From contig NZ_JANQBD010000028.1 of NCBI RefSeq assembly GCF_024722015.1, positions 49,721 through 113,720 of the forward strand: a stretch of 64,000 nucleotides of DNA, given 5' to 3'. The notes beneath the pieces are model-generated. The model saw only the letters and a list, made by a program, of their open reading frames with translations, was not told the origin of the DNA and did not search any database. Source of the stretch: Paenibacillus radicis (ex Xue et al. 2023). GTDB taxonomy: Bacteria > Bacillota > Bacilli > Paenibacillales > NBRC-103111. The number at the start of each line of letters is the position of its first letter. The first letter of the stretch is position 1. Shown piece after piece: positions 51,715 to 60,050 of the stretch. The position numbers and the translations under genes are program-made.

Positions 51715-53226
51715 ATGAAAAAGGTTTCGAACAAGCATGCACTCGTTGCCATGCTGTCGGTTATGGCAGTGTTGACGGCAGCATGCTCTGGCAGCAATCC
51801 AGCAGGGACGACAACAAAATCGGAGGATGGCAAGAAGGAGGCGGTTACTGCCCTCAATATTTTCAGCAACTTCTCGATTGCCCAGCCGCCATCGCCGGAT
51901 AATCCGGTTACGAAGGAATTTGAAAAGCGGACGAATACGAAGCTGAATATCACATGGGTTTCAGACACTGTTTTCAATGATAAGTTAAATGTATTATTAG
52001 CCTCTGGCGATCTTCCTGATGTAATTAAACTGCCGGACACGACCGTACCCCAGTTTCTAACGATGGTTAAGCAAGGGGCGTTTTGGGATCTTACGCCTTA
52101 TTTGAAGGATTATAAGAACTTAATGGATTCGCCAAAAAGTATGTGGGATAACACAAAGGTTAATGGTAAAAATTACGTTGTGCCTATAGTACGTCCTCTC
52201 GAGGGTGGAACGACTTTTTTTATCCGCAAGGATTGGCTGGATAAGCTTGGCCTGCAGATGCCTACGACACTCGATGAATTGTATCAAGTAATGAAAGTGT
52301 TTAAAGAAAAGGAACCGGATGGGAAAAAAGGCACCTATGGCTATACCATGCGCACAAACGATCAAATCGAATTTATTTATGCAGGTGCCGGGGCCAAATG
52401 GAAGGTTAGGGATGGCGGCCTTATAGACATTAATTTAGAGCCTGAAATGAGAGCGGCATTGCTGTATAAGAAGAAACTGTATGATGAACAGCTCGTCCCG
52501 CCGGATTACTCAGTTATGAAGAACGATGATTGGGTGGACATGGCGACAAGCGGAAGAGTAGGGGTTACGACTGAAACTATCGAGGCGATGTGGCGTTGGA
52601 CCTATGATCAATGGAAGAGAGATCCGAAGGTGAATTGGGAGCCCATCGTGTCCTTATCCGCAGGTGCGGGACCGTTCCAACAGCAGAATAGCGGATTTAT
52701 AGGAGTCGCTGCTATTCCAAAGAGTGTTCCGGAAGCGAAAATGCGCAAAATCTTATCCCTTCTCGATTACGGTGCTTCAACAGAAGGCAGCACTTTATCG
52801 CAATATGGGATCGAAGGCATGCATTATAAGAAGGAAGACGGCTTCTTTATAACAAATGAGCAGGCGGTTAAAGACAATCTGGGAACCGGATCATTCGGCA
52901 AGCTGTTCATGAAGCATGACCCGTATATGTATGCTTTTGCACCGGGGATGCCTAAGGAAATATTCGAGAAGAACAAAAAAATTATTGACGCTAAAGCAAA
53001 GATCAGTGTGCCAAGACCCGAAATCGGGCTGGTTTCGGAAACAAATAATAAACTCGGAGCCGATTACAACAAGAAGATTGGCGATATGAAAACGCAGGTT
53101 GTTATGGGCAAGTCCACTATAGCTGATTGGGATAAGATGGTTGCGGATCTTAAGCAGGATGCCAACTATCAGAAAATAATACAAGAAATGAATGCCGCCT
53201 ATAAAGAGCGTTTAGCAGCGAAGTAA
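51715..53226 (+). CDS. sugar-binding lipoprotein, LipO/YtcQ-like
   Basis: A 503-residue solute-binding lipoprotein. The signal peptide ends in LTAAC, the lipobox. A short Ser/Gly/Thr linker follows, then ALNIFSNFSIAQPPSPDNPV and EFEKRTNTKLNITWV, typical of the family-1-like binding proteins that go with LplB/YtcP permeases. WDLTPYLKDYKNL is another family block. Length is normal. GAGGGGG precedes the ATG. It captures the sugar or glycoside outside the membrane for the two permeases just upstream. Confidence 0.9.
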   Translation: MKKVSNKHALVAMLSVMAVLTAACSGSNPAGTTTKSEDGKKEAVTALNIFSNFSIAQPPSPDNPVTKEFEKRTNTKLNITWVSDTVFNDKLNVLLASGDLPDVIKLPDTTVPQFLTMVKQGAFWDLTPYLKDYKNLMDSPKSMWDNTKVNGKNYVVPIVRPLEGGTTFFIRKDWLDKLGLQMPTTLDELYQVMKVFKEKEPDGKKGTYGYTMRTNDQIEFIYAGAGAKWKVRDGGLIDINLEPEMRAALLYKKKLYDEQLVPPDYSVMKNDDWVDMATSGRVGVTTETIEAMWRWTYDQWKRDPKVNWEPIVSLSAGAGPFQQQNSGFIGVAAIPKSVPEAKMRKILSLLDYGASTEGSTLSQYGIEGMHYKKEDGFFITNEQAVKDNLGTGSFGKLFMKHDPYMYAFAPGMPKEIFEKNKKIIDAKAKISVPRPEIGLVSETNNKLGADYNKKIGDMKTQVVMGKSTIADWDKMVADLKQDANYQKIIQEMNAAYKERLAAK

Positions 53227-53247
53227 ACATAAAAGGAGAATGAGTGT

Positions 53248-53610
53248 ATGGCTACCATCACAGATCTAAGAATGCAAGATACGGGACGCATACTGAATGA
53301 AAACTGGGGGAAAATCCAATGGCTGTGCGGTCAGGATATTGATCCGGCCAGCGAAATGACCTTCGGCATGGTGTATATCAACGCAGGTCAAGCCAATCCA
53401 AGACATGTACACCCGAATTGTGAGGAAATTATCTTTGTCCTTTCCGGTGAATGCGATCATACCTTGGGTGACGAAACCTTTCATTTGGAGCCGGGGATGA
53501 TGCTGCGTATCCCGCGCAACGTACCCCATAATGCGACTACTACCAGCTGGGAGCCATGCCGTATGATTATCACCTACTCAGCACCGGATCGCCAGACTAT
53601 TGGCGAATAA
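53248..53610 (+). CDS. cupin domain protein
   Basis: A 120-residue single-domain cupin. Motif 1 is PRHVHPNCEEIIFVLSG, with His, His and Glu metal ligands. Motif 2 is PGMMLRIPRNVPHNA, with the last His. Small cupins in sugar operons act as isomerases, epimerases or ligand carriers; the exact role is open. AAAGGAG precedes the ATG. The gene lies 21 bp after the binding protein and clearly belongs to the operon. A 43-bp tandem duplication covers its stop codon. Confidence 0.85.
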   Translation: MATITDLRMQDTGRILNENWGKIQWLCGQDIDPASEMTFGMVYINAGQANPRHVHPNCEEIIFVLSGECDHTLGDETFHLEPGMMLRIPRNVPHNATTTSWEPCRMIITYSAPDRQTIGE

Positions 53611-53690
53611 ATAATATGCTGTATCCGGAAGAATGAACCGATTTGGTGAATAAATAATAACCATACCCGGAGGGATGAACCGATTCCTTC
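53605..53690. repeat. 43-bp imperfect tandem duplication
   Basis: GAATAAATAATA...GAATGAACCGATT at 53605 is repeated at 53648 with a few changes (GATGAACCGATT). The first copy contains the cupin stop codon. Recent local duplication. Confidence 0.75.
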
Positions 53691-53722
53691 GGGTCCTATT
53701 AATGGATAAAGGGAGGTTGGAA

Positions 53723-54478
53723 ATGAGCATTCAACTGGCTTTTTCAAGACCGACTGCTACAGCTGAGGAGCAGACCATGCTATTTCAACAGTATGGAGCC
53801 GTTGGTTATGATGGACTGCAGCTTAAAGGTGCACAATATGCCCCGTTTCTTGCTGAGCCGGGAAGGTTCAAGGAAGTATGGGGCGATGCCCCGGGCTTAG
53901 GCTCCGCTTTAATAACGGGCGGCAGACTGGATGATGCCAGCATAGAGCAGCTCCGTAACGTATTCCGGCTTGCTTCAACTGTTGGCACGGATCTCATTGT
54001 CTACTGCCATGGAATTCCGAGAGCAGAGGTTACAGCTGATGACATTCGCCGGTACGCGGACATTCTGTCAGAGCTTGGTTCAGAGGCGCAGCAAAAATAC
54101 GGTGTGAAGCTGTCCCTGCACCATCATCATAACAATCCTGTTATGTACCGTGATGATTTTGATCTATTCTTCGATCGGGTCAAGGGAGAGTCTGTCGGCT
54201 TGACGGTGGATACCGCGCATTTGGTGAAATCAGGCATTAGCGATGTTGCAGAGGTTATACGCAGCTTCGGCCATGTGATCGATAACTTTCACCTTAAAGA
54301 TTTTGAGCAGGGCGATTGGAGGGTGCTCGGTGAGGGTGCTATCGACTTCAGCTCCATTTTTGGAGCAATTAAGGAGATTGGCTATAACGGTTGGGTTTCG
54401 GCAGATGAGGAAAGTGGTGGCGCAGTGCTCGAAGGTATGAAAGCCTGCTATGCTTATATGCGTGACGGCTTGAAGTGA
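53723..54478 (+). CDS. sugar phosphate isomerase/epimerase (xylose isomerase-like TIM barrel)
   Basis: A 251-residue TIM-barrel protein of the xylose isomerase-like family. ATG 53723 (MSIQLAFSR) has GGAGG 6 bases upstream. Metal ligands are visible in KLSLHHHHNN, GLTVDTAHLVKSG (D-x-x-H) and DNFHLKDFEQG (H-x-K-D), with a last Glu in SADEESGG. Relatives include inosose dehydratase- and epimerase-type enzymes. It is the last gene before a 626-bp repeat-filled gap and probably works on the product of the dehydrogenase. Confidence 0.87.
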   Translation: MSIQLAFSRPTATAEEQTMLFQQYGAVGYDGLQLKGAQYAPFLAEPGRFKEVWGDAPGLGSALITGGRLDDASIEQLRNVFRLASTVGTDLIVYCHGIPRAEVTADDIRRYADILSELGSEAQQKYGVKLSLHHHHNNPVMYRDDFDLFFDRVKGESVGLTVDTAHLVKSGISDVAEVIRSFGHVIDNFHLKDFEQGDWRVLGEGAIDFSSIFGAIKEIGYNGWVSADEESGGAVLEGMKACYAYMRDGLK

Positions 54479-55104
54479 ATGCGTTCAGCGAAGCTGAGCA
54501 CCGGAGGGAAGTCAGACCTCAGTAAGCTACTCTTGCGTAGTTCTGTCATTAGCAAGCCAATGCCCACAGTTGCAGTTGGAGGCACTATTCTACCTGATTC
54601 AGAGCCCAACGATAGAGGCTGCGCTTGACCCGCATTGCCCCCAATTTATGGAGACAATTATTGGCGATATGAGTGATGCAAGTTAGAAAAACAATCGAAT
54701 TCGGTTATAAGTAGTGGAATTTAACTTCGTTATCTCCCAGGCAGCCAAATCCGCTGGTTACAGTTGAGAGCAATGAAAGCGGAACGTGAATGCCTTATTT
54801 GTTCGAAAAGAGCCACCATCGAAGCAACTGCGGAACGACGATGCCTTATTTTGTTATTTTCGGCCATATAGACTCTGATTTGCTGAAATAAGGTATTGTT
54901 GTTCCGCTAAGGGTACGTTTCAATGCCAAAAACCAAAAATAGCGTATCGTCGTTCCGCTTGTACTTGCTAATGGCTCCCCGGTCTATCGTTTTGAATAAG
55001 AGAATCACCTATGTTGAAGTAGATTGTATTTTATGGGTATGGACATGAGTTGAATGAACGAAATTGGCTGAGTTGAGAAACCGATCCTTGAAGGAGCTGG
55101 TGTT
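54479..55104. other. 626-bp intergenic region inside the carbohydrate locus
   Basis: No gene seen. The central part (54779-54958) is a palindromic repeat array, listed separately. The remainder shows no clear promoter, though a promoter for the Tm-1-like gene is expected near the right end. Confidence 0.5.
54779..54958. repeat. palindromic GCGGAACGACGAT repeat array
   Basis: Four related units: GCGGAACGTGAATGCCTTAT at 54779, GCGGAACGACGATGCCTTAT at 54830, and two inverted ones ending GGTATTGTTGTTCCGC at 54907 and TAGCGTATCGTCGTTCCGC at 54958. Units 2 and 3 can form a hairpin. REP-like element. Confidence 0.75.
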
Positions 55105-56334
55105 ATGGGGAGAAAGGCTGTTTTGATCGGAGCCATGGATACGAAAGGGCAGGAGTATTTGTTCGTTAAGCATACGCTGGAAGCATGCGGCGTAGAAACG
55201 TTCGTTATTGATACCGGAGTGCTGGCGGAGCCGCTATTTCAACCGGATATATCAGCGGACGAAGTAGCGAGAGCAGGCGGCTCCAGTATAGACGAGCTGC
55301 GAAGGGTGAGTGATCGCGGTACGGCCGTTGCCGTTATGACACGCGGTGCGGCGCATATTATCGCGGAGCTGGAACGGAGCGGTGTCGTGGGCGGCGTGTT
55401 CGGCATGGGAGGAACAGCTGGTACGACGGTAGCGGCTTCAGCCATGCAGGCGCTGCCTATCGGGGTACCGAAGCTGCTGGTGTCCACCGTTGCATCGGGT
55501 AATACAAGGCCTTATGTAGGCGTTAAGGATATTATGATGATGTACTCCGTTGTTGACATCGCCGGTATTAACCGACTGTCCCGGCGCATATTGAGCAATG
55601 CAGCCTATGCGTTGGCCGGAACGATCCAGCAGCAGGAGCGGGAACAGGAACTAGTTGATGATAAAGTAACATTAGGCATCACGATGTTCGGTGTAACAAC
55701 TCCTTGCGCTACCCGAGTTCGGGAGAAGCTGGAGGAGGAAGGCTATGATCTGCTCGTATTTCATGCGACAGGAACAGGCGGCATGGCGATGGAGGAGCTG
55801 ATCAAAGCCGGCTATATCAAGGGCGTAGCCGATATTACAACGACAGAGCTTGCTGATGAGCTGGTAGGCGGTATTTTTACCGCAGGCCCTAACCGACTGG
55901 AGGCAGCAGGTGTAGCGGGGATTCCACAGGTTGTCTCAGTAGGTGCGCTGGACATGGTCAACTTTGGCCCCCCGGAAACCGTCCCGATTCAATTCAAGGA
56001 TCGTAAGTTTTATCAGCATAATCCAACCACCACTTTGATGAGAACGACAATAGCGGAAAATAGCGAGCTTGGCCGTATACTTGCAGAGAAGCTTAATGTA
56101 AGCCAAGCCCCGACAGTCGTTGTGTTCCCGAAAGCCGGAGTTTCTTTATTGGACATGGATTCCAAGCCTTTCGACGGCAAGAAAGAGCGCCAGGCTTTAT
56201 ATGATGGAATCAAGCAGCATCTAAGATCGGATATCCCAATGATTGAGCTGGAACAGGATATTAATGATCCTGCAGTAGCTGATGTGATTGCAGATTATTT
56301 GCTGCGGCTAATGGTTAGTGCCACGAAGGTTTAA
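55105..56334 (+). CDS. Tm-1-like ATP-binding (UPF0261) protein
   Basis: A 409-residue protein of the UPF0261/Tm-1-like family. The start KAVLIGAMDTKGQEYLFVK and the block FGMGGTAGTTVAASAMQALP are family hallmarks. In plants the related Tm-1 domain binds ATP and blocks tobamovirus replication, but the bacterial enzyme's reaction is not known to me. It is almost always next to, or fused with, a PEP-hydrolase-like TIM barrel, as here (58-bp gap). AAGGAG precedes the ATG by 9 bases. It may belong to the sugar pathway upstream. Confidence 0.9.
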   Translation: MGRKAVLIGAMDTKGQEYLFVKHTLEACGVETFVIDTGVLAEPLFQPDISADEVARAGGSSIDELRRVSDRGTAVAVMTRGAAHIIAELERSGVVGGVFGMGGTAGTTVAASAMQALPIGVPKLLVSTVASGNTRPYVGVKDIMMMYSVVDIAGINRLSRRILSNAAYALAGTIQQQEREQELVDDKVTLGITMFGVTTPCATRVREKLEEEGYDLLVFHATGTGGMAMEELIKAGYIKGVADITTTELADELVGGIFTAGPNRLEAAGVAGIPQVVSVGALDMVNFGPPETVPIQFKDRKFYQHNPTTTLMRTTIAENSELGRILAEKLNVSQAPTVVVFPKAGVSLLDMDSKPFDGKKERQALYDGIKQHLRSDIPMIELEQDINDPAVADVIADYLLRLMVSATKV

Positions 56335-56392
56335 TATAACTAACTTAATCCACGCAGGCTATATAAATAACCTTATGGAAGGAGTACAGATC

Positions 56393-57220
56393 ATGGCTAT
56401 TGCTAGACAAGAAATACTTAGCCGACTGCGTTCTCAAGTGGAACAAGGTCGCTTTATCGTAGGGGCCGGGGCCGGAACGGGTTTATCGGCGAAATGCGCG
56501 GAAGCGGGCGGCGTCGATATGATCATCATCTATAATTCCGGAAGGTATCGGATGGCGGGAAGAGGCTCATTAGCCGGATTAATGCCATATGGAGACGCGA
56601 ATCAAATCGTAGTGGATATGGGAGGGGAAGTGCTCCCGATTGTTCGCGACACTCCTGTGTTGGCAGGTGTTTGTGGCACAGATCCATTCCGAATGATGGA
56701 TGTTTTTTTGAAGCAGCTGAAGGAGCAGGGCTTCTCAGGGGTGCAGAATTTCCCCACAGTTGGGCTTATCGACGGTACCTTTCGGCAAAACCTAGAGGAG
56801 ACCGGAATGGGCTACAGCCTGGAGGTGGAAATGATACGAAAGGCTCATGAGCTGGATTTATTAACAACTCCTTATGTATTCAATGAGGAGGATGCGATTG
56901 CTATGGCCGAGGCCGGAGCGGATGTGCTGGTCGCACATGTTGGCTTGACCACCAAGGGCAGCATCGGAGCCAAGACAGCTCTGACGCTCGATGAATCGGC
57001 TGACCTCGTTCAGCGAATCTATAATGCGGGCAAAAGTGTCAATCCGGACATCCTTGTCATTTGTCACGGAGGTCCGATCTCGGAGCCGGAGGATGCCCAA
57101 TATGTGCTTGGCCGGACTCAAGGCGTAGCCGGTTTTTTTGGGGCTTCCAGCATGGAACGGCTGCCTACGGAAATTGCCATCACTGAGCAGGTGAAGAAGT
57201 TTAAGGCATTGACGCATTAA
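56393..57220 (+). CDS. PEP-hydrolase-like TIM-barrel protein
   Basis: A 275-residue TIM-barrel protein. ATG 56393 has GGAAGGAG upstream and starts the conserved MAIARQEILSRLRSQ. Marks are RFIVGAGAGTGLSAKCAEAG, IIIYNSGRYRMAGRGSLAGL, GVCGTDPF and VQNFPTVGLIDG. The family (phosphoenolpyruvate hydrolase-like) is the standard partner of Tm-1-like proteins; the pair may catalyse C-C or P-related chemistry on a small acid, but this is not established. The larger frame from 56318 overlaps the previous gene and is not used. Confidence 0.88.
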   Translation: MAIARQEILSRLRSQVEQGRFIVGAGAGTGLSAKCAEAGGVDMIIIYNSGRYRMAGRGSLAGLMPYGDANQIVVDMGGEVLPIVRDTPVLAGVCGTDPFRMMDVFLKQLKEQGFSGVQNFPTVGLIDGTFRQNLEETGMGYSLEVEMIRKAHELDLLTTPYVFNEEDAIAMAEAGADVLVAHVGLTTKGSIGAKTALTLDESADLVQRIYNAGKSVNPDILVICHGGPISEPEDAQYVLGRTQGVAGFFGASSMERLPTEIAITEQVKKFKALTH

Positions 57221-57245
57221 TGCGTTAGCTCTGTGTGTGGGATAT

Positions 57246-57310
57246 GAGCAGCCAGCCTCTAACGTTAGTCCTGAACTTCAGGAGACGGATGAAGGATGGC
57301 TGTTCTTTTT
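57246..57310 (+). terminator. terminator of the Tm-1-like/TIM-barrel pair
   Basis: GAGCAGCCAGCC (57246-57257) pairs with GGATGGCTGTTC (57294-57305) with two weak positions, encloses a small CCTGAA/TTCAGG hairpin, and is followed by TTTTT. Confidence 0.7.
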
Positions 57311-57506
57311 CGATGCAGCAGCTAACTAATGTGAGGATATTCAGGGTCTTCCCTAATAGTTTGCGATCATAAAGAGAGTATCCTATGTTTTGTTAGGAAA
57401 ATGTCAGGAAACTAAATAGGTTCATCGAAGTAAACTAAAATTAATCTAATGCCCCTTTGCCATAATAAGGTTATAGGTTTCGATAGTTGGGAATGGGGGA
57501 AGAATG

Positions 57507-57869
57507 ATGGCTAAAATAATGATAGTGGATGATGCGGCTTTTATGCGAATGATGCTGCGGACTATGTTAATAGAAGAAGGTCATGAGATTATTGCTGAGG
57601 CGGCGAATGGTCTTGAAGCTGTCAGTACCTATTTATCGTCAAAGCCCGATTTAGTTACAATGGATATTACGATGCCCGAATTGGATGGAGTAGGCGCAGT
57701 TAAGGAAATTCGCAAGGCCGATCCGTCTGCCCGAATCATTATGTGTTCAGCGATGGGGCAAAAAGCGATGGTTGTAGATGCCATTACCGCAGGAGCAAAG
57801 GATTTTGTAGTTAAGCCATTTCAAAAAGAACGCGTGATGGAGTCTGTTAACAAAGTGCTGGGACTATAA
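57507..57869 (+). CDS. CheY-like single-domain response regulator
   Basis: A 120-residue receiver domain. Counting from ATG 57507: acid pair D8/D9, phospho-acceptor D53 (TMDITMPELDG), S81 in place of T/S (MCSAMGQ) and K103 (VVKPF) are all in place. ATG 57504 is an equally usable start; GGGGG lies just upstream. No output domain, so it acts through protein contacts, as CheY or a sporulation or phosphorelay carrier does. The sequence resembles the CheY of Bacilli flagellar operons, but no chemotaxis genes are near. It is a single transcription unit. Confidence 0.87.
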   Translation: MAKIMIVDDAAFMRMMLRTMLIEEGHEIIAEAANGLEAVSTYLSSKPDLVTMDITMPELDGVGAVKEIRKADPSARIIMCSAMGQKAMVVDAITAGAKDFVVKPFQKERVMESVNKVLGL

Positions 57870-58059
57870 TATAGCTTGCAGCAGCTCTCGCGCTTTACCG
57901 ATTCGAGATAATCCTCTTAGCCGCTTTAATGACAGGGCAGAGGGTTTTTTTGGCGTTTAAAAAAGGTATACTGTAATAATTGAGTTTTTTCAAAAGATTC
58001 CTTAGGATTACGAAGTTTCCCCGGATAGCATACCCGGTATCGAATTTCGCATTCCCTTC

Positions 58060-58171
58060 ACAGACTTATAAGTTTTCAGCGGAGCTGAAGAAGTCTGTTA
58101 TTGCAAGAAAAGCTACCGCATAGACACGAATGTATCTTCATCGAGAGGGCTTCGAATAAAAGCTTTTCTTA
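58060..58171. repeat. structured palindromic repeat, copy 2
   Basis: Matches the element at 6800-6927 from the CTTATA stem onward: outer CAGACTT/AAGTCTG (58061-58067 and 58091-58097), inner CAGC-gga-GCTG, then GCAAGAAAAGCTACCGC, GACACGAATGT and the end AGCTTTTCTTA. Stem bases differ between copies but still pair. The left arm GCTTTTCTT present in copy 1 is missing. Confidence 0.8.
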
Positions 58172-58221
58172 ATAGATTATGAAGCCGTTTTGCTAAAGAG
58201 AAACGCTTAGGAGGAGTCACC

Positions 58222-58965
58222 TTGTGGACAAGACGGAATTTGATCCGTTTATTGCTGCTGCTGGCAGTGGTGGGGGTTTTTGCAGCAGTTAGAGCTTTGA
58301 TGCAGCCTTATTCTCCTGATGCTGAAGCGCTTGAAGCAATGAGGGGCGGGAGTGGAGTATCGGTTACGGAAAGTAAGGAATGGATTGTATTTGAGCCGAG
58401 AAATGGGAAACGGCCGGATGTGCTATTCTATCCCGGCGGTTTGGTGCGGCCTGAAAGCTATGCGCCTTTAGCGCTATCGCTTGCTCAAGAAGGCTATCGG
58501 ACATGGATTATCAAAATGCCATTGAATTTAGCTGTACTCGGAATTAATAGGGCAGATAAGGTAATTGAGCTTTTGCCCAAGCAAACCTATGTGATAGGCG
58601 GACATTCCTTGGGAGGTGTGATGGCGGCGCGATATGCTTCCGGCAACGCCGAACGCGTGAAGGGAGTTTTCTTTTTGGCCGCCTATGCGGATAAGAGAGG
58701 AAGCCTTCGATCTGCGCCCTTATCGGCTTTGTCCCTTGTCGGTACTGAAGACGGCGTCCTGAACCGGCAGGTATTTGAGCGCGGGAAGGATTTCTTGCCC
58801 GAGCAAACGGAGTATGCTGAGATTACCGGTGGCAATCACGCCGGGTTCGGCAACTATGGTAAGCAAAAAGGTGACAATCCCCCGTTAATCGCGCCCGAAA
58901 AGCAGCGTTCGATCACGGTCAGCTTGCTGGTTAACTGGCTTGAGAAGCTTGAAGCTAAAGAATGA
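58222..58965 (+). CDS. alpha/beta hydrolase, membrane-anchored
   Basis: A 247-residue protein from TTG 58222, with GGAGGAG 5-6 bases upstream. Residues 8-24 form an N-terminal membrane anchor or uncleaved signal (LIRLLLLLAVVGVFAAV). The alpha/beta hydrolase core has VLFYPGGLVRPESYAPLA, the nucleophile elbow GGHSLGGVMAARYA, and the histidine in GGNHAGFGNYG. It resembles the alpha/beta_hydrolase_5 type. It probably acts on the outer face of the membrane; substrate unknown. A clear terminator follows. Confidence 0.83.
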   Translation: MWTRRNLIRLLLLLAVVGVFAAVRALMQPYSPDAEALEAMRGGSGVSVTESKEWIVFEPRNGKRPDVLFYPGGLVRPESYAPLALSLAQEGYRTWIIKMPLNLAVLGINRADKVIELLPKQTYVIGGHSLGGVMAARYASGNAERVKGVFFLAAYADKRGSLRSAPLSALSLVGTEDGVLNRQVFERGKDFLPEQTEYAEITGGNHAGFGNYGKQKGDNPPLIAPEKQRSITVSLLVNWLEKLEAKE

Positions 58966-58974
58966 ACCTGAAAA

Positions 58975-59030
58975 AACCTGCAAGCCCGCCTCGTCAGATG
59001 AACGAGGGGCAGTTTTTTGCAGGTATTTTT
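58975..59030 (+). terminator. terminator of the alpha/beta hydrolase gene
   Basis: Outer ACCTGCAA (58976-58983) with TTGCAGGT (59017-59024), inner CCTCGT with ACGAGG, then ATTTTT. Confidence 0.82.
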
Positions 59031-59095
59031 GAATTTATATGTTTGGAGTAAACCAGATTTATTTCCATCAAAGGAGCCCAGGATTTCAGGCGGCT

Positions 59096-59160
59096 GCAGT
59101 AAGGAATGCAGTAAGGAATGCAGTAAGGAATGCAATAAGAAATGCACTAAGAAATGCAAT
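59096..59160. repeat. 12-bp tandem repeat (GCAGTAAGGAAT)
   Basis: Five units in a row (59096-59155) and part of a sixth. The first three are perfect; the next two read GCAATAAGAAAT and GCACTAAGAAAT. A frame across it encodes repeated VRNA but lacks support as a gene. Confidence 0.85.
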
Positions 59161-59320
59161 ACAGGGAAAAGCTCCTGCTAATTTAACCCAAATATCATTT
59201 CTGAGCAGTCTAACTGGAAAAGCTCCAATTAATTCAGGGTATATTTGAGGTAAGGGCCCAAATGGATGAAAATAGCGGGAGGTTTTCCAGCTATACCAAC
59301 TAGGAATGGATTTAAACCAG
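59158..59320. repeat. palindromic CTGGAAAA-CTCC repeat cluster
   Basis: Short units such as CAGGGAAAAGCTCCTGCTAA, CTAACTGGAAAAGCTCCAAT and AGCGGGAGGTTTTCCAGCTA are small hairpins in both orientations. Similar words occur at 12895-13035. Likely REP-like elements. Confidence 0.5.
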
Positions 59321-59435
59321 CAACTAACTGGACATTTTCCTGATAATCCGGGTTTGGGTGAAAGAAGCTTATCCTCTTTAGTTGTCTACAAAGATATTGT
59401 ATGTGATCAGGTCTATATCTATCATCCAGACTCGC

Positions 59436-59786
59436 TTAAGTTGCACCCTCAACAGGACTTGATACAGGTGCAGCCGTTAACGGTTCTCCATTTTTATAAT
59501 AGAGCGAAGGGCTTAACAGAATATAAAATATATGAACCTGCTCGTAGCCCGACTCGCGCAAAATCCGGTTAAGTGAGGCGGCTGCAGCATCGTGAATTTC
59601 TTGCTTGCGTGGAAACATCAGAATCTCGACACTTAGCGGAACCTGTGTAATGGTCTCGGTCAGAAGCAGTTCAATCTTGACCTTTTCCTTGGCAATATTA
59701 ACTAGTTGAGCGAATTCATCAACCACTCGTGGGGCAATGGATCTGAGAAAATCGCTGGTGAAGCCTTTGAAGCGCAAATAAGGCAT
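59436..59786 (-). CDS. DUF1904 family protein
   Basis: A 116-residue protein of the DUF1904 type, a small tautomerase-like fold. The start MPYLRFKGFTSDFLRSIAPR and the region VEILMFPRKQEIHDAAAASL are family-like. The N-terminal proline after Met is the catalytic residue in tautomerases, but activity for DUF1904 is not shown to my knowledge. No neighbour on the same strand. The C-terminal 20 residues are low in conservation. Confidence 0.78.
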   Translation of the reverse strand: MPYLRFKGFTSDFLRSIAPRVVDEFAQLVNIAKEKVKIELLLTETITQVPLSVEILMFPRKQEIHDAAAASLNRILRESGYEQVHIFYILLSPSLYYKNGEPLTAAPVSSPVEGAT

Positions 59787-59958
59787 GATGTCCGTCTCCC
59801 TAATTGTGAGTGTTCAAAAAAGTAAACTTCTTTAGCATCGAAAAGCACAAGTTTTCGTAGAAAGCTCGTTTCTTAAGTTAGTACTAATCCCTGAAGAAAG
59901 CGCCGCAAGTTCAGGCATGCATTCATTTGCGGATAATCAGCGATGAATGCTTTTTGAG

Positions 59959-59987
59959 TTGCTTATATGTACATTTTTACATATAAT
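59959..59987 (+). promoter_or_regulatory. sigma-A promoter with PadR operator
   Basis: TTGCTT (59959-59964) and TATAAT (59982-59987) with a 17-bp spacer. An inverted repeat TTATATGTA (59963-59971) and TACATATAA (59978-59986) fills the spacer and -10, so a bound repressor would block the polymerase. It lies about 65 bp before a PadR gene. Confidence 0.7.
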
Positions 59988-60050
59988 AGGTTCGACAAAA
60001 TAGTACTATGGTTCAAATCATATGTCAACTAAAGGCATACTGGAGGCACA

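Noticed and set aside
59039..59248. A 69-codon frame with repeated VRNA
   Set aside because: It is made by the 12-bp tandem repeat and the following palindromic cluster, with no good ribosome binding site.
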